From Rhodopirellula baltica (GTDB lineage Bacteria; Planctomycetota; Planctomycetia; Pirellulales; Pirellulaceae): a DNA stretch of 64,000 nucleotides. Below, piece by piece: positions 59,011 to 64,000 of the stretch (position 1 is its first letter; each line of letters begins with the position of its first letter). The position numbers and the translations under genes were made by a program. The notes beneath the pieces are model-generated. The model saw only the letters and a program-made list of their open reading frames with translations. It did not search any database and was not told where the DNA came from. The DNA is taken from the NCBI GenBank assembly GCA_002901265.1, contig PPHI01000095.1:186001-250000 (forward strand). The letters run 5' to 3'.

Positions 59011-61167
59011 TTGAGTAGCCCTCCCCAGATATCGGTCGGATCGTCTAGCGATTCGGCCCTCCCGGTCGTTTCTCGTACCGATGCCTTCCCTGTCGTCCTG
59101 TTGGTCGGCAATCCCAACGTCGGCAAGACGTCGTTATTTAACGCGTTAGCGGGAATGCGGGCGAAGGTTGCCAATTACCCGGGGATCACGGTCGATTTGC
59201 GCAAGGCGTCACTGCACGTCTCGGCTGTCGATGCGGATTCGCGTTGCCAAGCGACACAAACGGTCGAACTGGTCGACTTGCCAGGTCTGTACAGCATGCA
59301 GACCGCCAGCCCTGAAGAAGACGTCGCCGCACGCAGTATCCGAGGCGAACTGACCGGGCGGTTGCATGAACCGCCGAACGCCGTGGTGGTGGTGGTCGAC
59401 GCGACGAACCTGTCGCGAACGCTCGTCCTCGCCAGTGAAATCTTGGAACTCAATCTGCCGACGATCGTCGCGGTCAATTTGATCGATTCGGCCGAAGCGA
59501 ATGGAACGCAGATCGACTTCGATGCTTTGCGTCAGAAGCTCGATTGCCCCGTGATCCCGGTCAGCGCTCGCAAGGGACGCGGACTGGCGGAACTTCGCGA
59601 AGCGATTTACGAGCTGACACAGCCTGAGCAGAAACCGTTGCCCATCTCGCGTGGTTCATGCGTTGCGGGATGCCAAGGCTGTCCGTTCTCGGCGCGTTTC
59701 CAGTGGGCCGATGACGTTACCAATCAGTCCGTTCGCCAAGGCACTCGTGGGCAGGTTCAACTCGCTTGGCTGGATCGTTGGCTGACTTCGCCGGCGCTCG
59801 GCTTATTCGCCCTGTTGGCGGTGATGTTGGGCGTGTTCTTCTTGATCTTTTCATTGGCCGGGTTGCCGATGGACGTGATCGAGTCGGTGTTCGGTATGGT
59901 TGGCGAATGGGCTGACCAAGCCTTGCCGACCGACAACTCCAACGCCGTGTTGTATTACCCGCTAGCGATTGGCGGAACACTCGCACTCTTTGCGCTCGCC
60001 TATTGGCTGAACGAGACCAAGTGGAACAAGTGGTCGGCATCGATTGCGGTTGCCGTAGCGTTGCTTGTCGCGGTGTTGCCGGTTGATGACTTTCGCAGTT
60101 TGGTCATTGATGGTGTGATCGGCGGTACGGCGGGAGTCGTCGTGTTCTTGCCGCAAATCTGTATCTTGTTCTTCGTGATCACACTGCTGGAAGATTCCGG
60201 CTACATGGCTCGCGGTGCCTTTGTGATGGAACGCGTCATGCGACGTGTCGGATTGCCTGGCAAAGCGTTCGTACCGATGCTGTCGGCGCATGCTTGCGCG
60301 ATCCCAGGCATCATGGCTGCTCGCACGATTGAAAATTGGCGTGACCGCTTGGTGACGATTTTGGTACTGCCGCTATTGACCTGTTCGGCACGTTTGCCGG
60401 TCTATGTGATGGTCACGGCGCTCTTATTTGGCGATGACCCAATGAGGGCATCGGTTTTGTTTGCGGCTGCATATCTGCTGGGAATCACGGCGGCCTTGTC
60501 GTCGGCGTTTTTGCTGAAGAAAACGATCGTTCCCGGTGAAGCGGCACCGTTGGTGTTGGAACTGCCGAACTATCGCTTGCCAAGTTTACGCAACGCATTG
60601 TTGACGACGCTGGACCGAGCCATCGTGTTCTTGCGGCAAGCCGGAACGATCATCCTCTTGATCTCCGTCGTGCTGTGGGGGTTGGCGACCTATCCCAAGA
60701 TGCCTGAAAGCGAAATGCCGGCGGACGAGATGCAGCAAGCCGCCGCACAGCTTGAATATTCGATTGCCGGTCGTGTTGGAAAAGTGATCGAGCCGGTCTT
60801 CGCCCCACTCGGTTTCGATTGGAAAATCGATGTGGGGATCGTTACCTCGTTTGCCGCACGAGAAGTCGTCGTTTCGACACTTTCGATCGTGTACGGACTG
60901 GGCGAAGAAGGTGCCGAAGATGGCGGCCTGATCGAAACATTGCGGCGTCAAACGAAGCCTGACGGTACTCCGGTCTTTACGACCGCAACCAGTATCAGTT
61001 TGTTGGTGTTCTTCGTGCTCGCGATGCAGTGTTTGCCAACACAAGTCGTCACCAAACGCGAGACAGGCAGTTGGAAGTGGGCCGGTTTCCAGTTCGGGTT
61101 TATGACGTTGTTAGCTTATGGCGGTTCGCTGATCGCCTACCAAACGCTAACCGCGATGGGCTATTGA
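59011..61167 (+). CDS. feoB: Ferrous iron transporter FeoB
   Basis: 718 residues with a TTG start. The N-terminal G domain has G1 GNPNVGKTS, G2 VANYPGITVD, G3 DLPGLYS and the G4 motif NLID. Two nucleoside-recognition (Gate) regions follow in the membrane part (GGTAGVVVFLPQICILFFVI, LVTILVLPLLTCSARLPVY), with the FeoB hallmark SAHACAIPGIMAARTIE. Between the G domain and the membrane part is a three-cysteine cluster, C217-x3-C221-x2-C224. FeoB imports Fe(II). It forms an operon with feoA. Its stop directly abuts the convergent HD-GYP gene with no spacer. Confidence 0.96.
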   Translation: MSSPPQISVGSSSDSALPVVSRTDAFPVVLLVGNPNVGKTSLFNALAGMRAKVANYPGITVDLRKASLHVSAVDADSRCQATQTVELVDLPGLYSMQTASPEEDVAARSIRGELTGRLHEPPNAVVVVVDATNLSRTLVLASEILELNLPTIVAVNLIDSAEANGTQIDFDALRQKLDCPVIPVSARKGRGLAELREAIYELTQPEQKPLPISRGSCVAGCQGCPFSARFQWADDVTNQSVRQGTRGQVQLAWLDRWLTSPALGLFALLAVMLGVFFLIFSLAGLPMDVIESVFGMVGEWADQALPTDNSNAVLYYPLAIGGTLALFALAYWLNETKWNKWSASIAVAVALLVAVLPVDDFRSLVIDGVIGGTAGVVVFLPQICILFFVITLLEDSGYMARGAFVMERVMRRVGLPGKAFVPMLSAHACAIPGIMAARTIENWRDRLVTILVLPLLTCSARLPVYVMVTALLFGDDPMRASVLFAAAYLLGITAALSSAFLLKKTIVPGEAAPLVLELPNYRLPSLRNALLTTLDRAIVFLRQAGTIILLISVVLWGLATYPKMPESEMPADEMQQAAAQLEYSIAGRVGKVIEPVFAPLGFDWKIDVGIVTSFAAREVVVSTLSIVYGLGEEGAEDGGLIETLRRQTKPDGTPVFTTATSISLLVFFVLAMQCLPTQVVTKRETGSWKWAGFQFGFMTLLAYGGSLIAYQTLTAMGY

Positions 61168-62376
61168 TTATTTGTCGGCCAAGCTGACGACGATGTCTGT
61201 GATTTCGTCGATGGCGGCCAAGAATGCATCGAGGACTTTGGGATCGAAGTGTTTGCCACGTTCGGCACGCATGATCTCGATGCACTTTTCAAACGGCATC
61301 GCGTCCTTGTAGCAACGTTTGCTGCTTAGTGCGTCGAATACGTCGGCGACTGCTGTGATCCGTCCGACCAAAGGAATCTCGTCACCGGCAAGGCCGTCCG
61401 GATAGCCCGACCCGTCCCAACGCTCGTGGTGTGTTCTCGCGATCACGGCGGCAATGCGAAGCACCGGTGATCGAGTGGTAATGCCATGTTGCCGTAGCAG
61501 ATTGCGCCCGCGTTCGGCTGGTTGTGCCTTTAGGATTCGTTCGCCGTATTCACAGTGACGTTTCATCATCTGGAATTCTTCTTCGGATAGCTTGCCCGGC
61601 TTCAGCAAAATCGAATCGGCGATTCCGATTTTGCCTGCGTCATGCAAGATCGCGGCTAACTCGATCAACTTGGCGTCTGATTCGGCGCAGCCGAGTTGTC
61701 GTGCGATCAATCCGGCAAAACGACCGACGCGGATCACGTGGTTCCCCGTTTCGCGGTCACGGTATTCGGCCGCACAGGCGAGCACATGGATGACTTCTTC
61801 ACGGGACTGAACAAGGTCCATTGTCCGCTGCGCAACTTCAGCTTCCAAACGCTTGGAGTAAGCCACCATTTGGTCGTGGTGTTCTTTGACCACGAGCGCA
61901 TTGCGAACACGAGGAAGCAACTCGGTCGGTTTGACGGGCTTGTGCAAAAAGTCTGTCGCACCAAGTTCAAGCGCTTCGATCTTCGTCTGTTCTTCCGTCG
62001 ATGCGGTCACGATCAGGACCGGCAGATGCGAGATGCTTGAATCCGATCGAACCTGTTCCAGAATCTCCAATCCGGAAACGTGCGGCATCATCACGTCGAG
62101 AATGATAATGTCGGGGCATTGCCGATGAACGAGGTCAAGCGCCTCGCGGGAATCCGTGCTGGTGATGAATTCGCTGTAGCCGGAACTCTTGAGAAACTTT
62201 TGGATCAGTTTGATGTTGATCGGCTCGTCATCAACAATCATCACCCGCCCGGTTTTCACTTCCGGGCCTGTCTTCACTTCTGCCCTTGGACCTCTCAATC
62301 CGCCCGCACCGGTAGCCTGACCGACCACGACGGTTGACGAAGTATGATTTGGCGAAGGAGGGCTGGAAATGTTCAT
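61168..62376 (-). CDS. Response regulator with HD-GYP output domain
   Basis: 402 residues from the ATG at 62376; a TTG 48 bases upstream is the alternative. A receiver domain begins near residue 42 (VMIVDDEPINIKLI), with the phosphoacceptor aspartate in IIILDVMMPHVSG and the conserved Lys in LHKPVKPTE. After a helical linker comes an HD-GYP domain (RDRETGNHVIRVGRFAG, ILHDAGKIGI, HHERWDGSGYPDGL, KHFDPKVLDAF). It should hydrolyse cyclic di-GMP in response to phosphorylation by a histidine kinase not found here. The variant GYP is intact (GSGYPDG). Confidence 0.94.
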   Translation of the reverse strand: MNISSPPSPNHTSSTVVVGQATGAGGLRGPRAEVKTGPEVKTGRVMIVDDEPINIKLIQKFLKSSGYSEFITSTDSREALDLVHRQCPDIIILDVMMPHVSGLEILEQVRSDSSISHLPVLIVTASTEEQTKIEALELGATDFLHKPVKPTELLPRVRNALVVKEHHDQMVAYSKRLEAEVAQRTMDLVQSREEVIHVLACAAEYRDRETGNHVIRVGRFAGLIARQLGCAESDAKLIELAAILHDAGKIGIADSILLKPGKLSEEEFQMMKRHCEYGERILKAQPAERGRNLLRQHGITTRSPVLRIAAVIARTHHERWDGSGYPDGLAGDEIPLVGRITAVADVFDALSSKRCYKDAMPFEKCIEIMRAERGKHFDPKVLDAFLAAIDEITDIVVSLADK

Positions 62377-62580
62377 CCGGAAATCTGAAAACTTTGCTTC
62401 GGTCACCGAAAAATCGGAGATCAAAGAAATCTATGTCACGGCTATGCCATCGCAGAAATTTGGAGGTTTGTCGTCGTTTTATGTGACGCAGTTCACTTCG
62501 AATTGACGCACAATCGTCAAATTTGACCTAAGTCGATGTGCGGTTTTGCACCACCCTCCCCTCGGAGGATGATGTTGTCT

Positions 62581-64000
62581 TTAGTCCGTAGAGGTTCTCC
62601 AGGCGGATTCCGCGTGCCGCCAGATCAGATCGGCGAAGGACTCCGAATTGTCACCGACCGAAAGCAAGCCCCGGTGTCCTGCGAGAAGCTTTTTGGCGTC
62701 TTCGGCTGACAAACGTATGACCGCTTCGAAATGCGGCTCGACCAAACGGCTGGAAACACCCTCGTCCGTGTCGGCGTCATTCAGGCGGACCGAAAGCGGA
62801 CCATCGTTGGTCGACAGCAACGCGTCGTACGGACAGGTTTCCGAAGCTCGGGGTTGGATCCGTGCCAGGATACCTTGTGATGTCGATTGACCCTCGATTC
62901 GAAATCGCACTGCTTGTTGCATTCGTTCCAGCAGAGGTTTCAACACGGTATGCGGCACCATCGCGCGAAGTTCTTTGTTGCCGTCGCGGCTGACAACCAA
63001 CAGTTCGTCGCCTTCCCGGACATACGTGCCGAGCTTGCGTTCAATCTGTCGCGCCACGATCGTGCCGTCGTGTGGGGCATGGATTTGCAAGGCTTCGATT
63101 TGTTCGCGTACGCTCTGTTCCTGTTCGACCAACGCGTCGCATCTCGCCGATTCGGCTTGTGATGCCGCATGCTCGTTTTGCAACATCAGACGACGAACCT
63201 CCAGTTCGGCTTTCTCGATTTCGATCGCCAATTTTTCCGCTTCGGAGACCAGGGTTGGGTTGCGAAGCGAGATCAACAAGTCGCCACGTTTGACCTTGGT
63301 CCCCGAAGTGACGTGAATGCTATTGACGAATCCATTCGCGTCGCTGCGAAGGACATCGTTGGCGACATACTGAACGATCGCCGGTGCCGTCAGAGGCAGC
63401 GGTGAGTGCCCCACACACAGGACGATTGCGAGGCACGTGATACCGCACAACATGATCGTCGCACAGCGTCGTCGCTGCGATCGGGAACGGTCGAAGAATT
63501 GACGGAAGCGATGTGCCATCGGAACTGCAATCCAGGCGAACATCCCAGCCGCCGCGATGACGATACCTGCACCATGAAACAGTTTTGCGGCAGCGATCAG
63601 AAGCAGCACGCAGATCAATTGTTTCCAGATTGCCGAAGCGATCCCATAGATTGTGATGAGACACCGCATCGCAAACGACATTTCGATTTGCGAAACTGAG
63701 TCGCCATAGAAAACACGACGCGCGATCCGAGAAAGCTGTTTTTGTGAGTCACCATACAAGTCTGTCCAACCCATTGCGTCTGCCAATGCATAGTACCCGT
63801 CAAATCGCATCAACGGATTCGCATTAAACAGCAAGGTCATCACACTTGCGGACAAGGCAACTGAATAGCACCAGTAACGTATCATCGGATCATTGGTCAT
63901 CGACCAAGCGATGATGGCGATCGCGGCGGTGACCAATTCGACGTACATCCCTGCCAAGGCAACATGGACGCGCTGCCAGCGCGAGCGAAATCCCCAGACC
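62581..64000 (-). CDS. M50-like membrane protein fused to a HlyD-type adaptor (truncated at window edge)
   Basis: Partial gene running off the right edge; the visible reading frame extends past an internal ATG at 63957 (upstream codons encode WGFRSRWQRVHVALAG). The N-terminal part has several membrane helices and the M50 site-2-protease third motif NANPLMRFDGYYALADAMG. The C-terminal part is a HlyD/membrane-fusion adaptor: VTSGTKVKRGDLLISLRNP (biotinyl-lipoyl-like), a coiled-coil segment and HAPHDGTIVARQIERKLG. Such fused proteins in Planctomycetes probably act in export across the envelope; whether the protease site is intact cannot be seen because the HExxH part lies outside. Confidence 0.8.
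   Translation of the reverse strand, partial: VWGFRSRWQRVHVALAGMYVELVTAAIAIIAWSMTNDPMIRYWCYSVALSASVMTLLFNANPLMRFDGYYALADAMGWTDLYGDSQKQLSRIARRVFYGDSVSQIEMSFAMRCLITIYGIASAIWKQLICVLLLIAAAKLFHGAGIVIAAAGMFAWIAVPMAHRFRQFFDRSRSQRRRCATIMLCGITCLAIVLCVGHSPLPLTAPAIVQYVANDVLRSDANGFVNSIHVTSGTKVKRGDLLISLRNPTLVSEAEKLAIEIEKAELEVRRLMLQNEHAASQAESARCDALVEQEQSVREQIEALQIHAPHDGTIVARQIERKLGTYVREGDELLVVSRDGNKELRAMVPHTVLKPLLERMQQAVRFRIEGQSTSQGILARIQPRASETCPYDALLSTNDGPLSVRLNDADTDEGVSSRLVEPHFEAVIRLSAEDAKKLLAGHRGLLSVGDNSESFADLIWRHAESAWRTSTD

Noticed and set aside
59659-59685. Radical-SAM motif in FeoB (C-x3-C-x2-C)
   Set aside because: Spacing is coincidental; the protein is a complete FeoB with no SAM-barrel.

Overview
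This 64 kb window is chromosomal DNA from a planctomycete, most likely a Rhodopirellula-like member of the Pirellulaceae. The evidence is a DUF1559 pseudopilin-like gene, a very long SecA with an extra segment, a CRTAC1-type lipoprotein, an ABC permease fused to a CPBP protease, an SxtJ/DUF5989 pair, many Tat or Sec signals on large beta-propeller proteins, and Kdo transferase (a lipid A outer membrane). Coding density is about 90 percent. I saw no insertion sequence, prophage, rRNA or CRISPR array.

Layout. 0-10 kb: phoU; a hypothetical; an ABC exporter pair whose permease carries a CPBP protease domain; a small lipoprotein plus a DUF1559 protein closed by an intrinsic terminator; a TPR/VCBS/ASPIC lipoprotein. 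10-15 kb: a DUF486 membrane protein and a 1534-residue PQQ-propeller/TPR protein, both minus strand. 15-27.6 kb: a minus-strand S10-spc operon, rpsJ-rplC-rplD-rplW-rplB-rpsS-rplV-rpsC-rplP-rpmC-rpsQ-rplN-rplX-rplE-rpsN-rpsH-rplF-rplR-rpsE-rplO-secY-adk. It lacks rpmD and the usual infA/rpmJ/rpsM tail. 28.5 kb: tRNA-Gly(GCC) with a strong terminator. 29-36.9 kb: trigger factor, an FHA-GAF-PP2C phosphatase, acylphosphatase, a sugar isomerase, rsmH, a sulfotransferase, SxtJ and DUF5989. 37-45 kb: RNase Y, TilS, an FAD oxidoreductase, an EIIA-bicarbonate transporter fusion and an NHL propeller protein. 45.5-48.7 kb: a coupled operon of Sua5 fused to an arginine-phosphatase-like domain, RpiB, HolB and a DUF3750 protein. 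48.7-64 kb: a zinc-ribbon membrane protein, aroC and a second rpiB (minus), secA-waaA (plus), a propeller protein (minus), feoAB with a Fur-like box, an HD-GYP response regulator and a truncated M50/HlyD protein running off the end.

The most unusual observations are: (1) at least five single-base frame breaks in conserved genes (rplE, rpsC, two in the FHA-PP2C gene, secA), three of them in essential genes, which points to indel errors in the deposited sequence and should be kept in mind for every start and length given here; (2) a Sua5-arginine phosphatase fusion followed by rpiB, mirroring the ywlC-ywlE-ywlF order of Bacillus; (3) a phosphotransferase EIIA domain fused to an SLC4/band 3-like anion transporter; (4) an rpsE gene whose only well-placed start appears to be ATT; (5) a Fur-box-like palindrome in front of feoAB and a three-cysteine cluster inside FeoB. 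I did not find a clearly new multi-gene defence or metabolic system.
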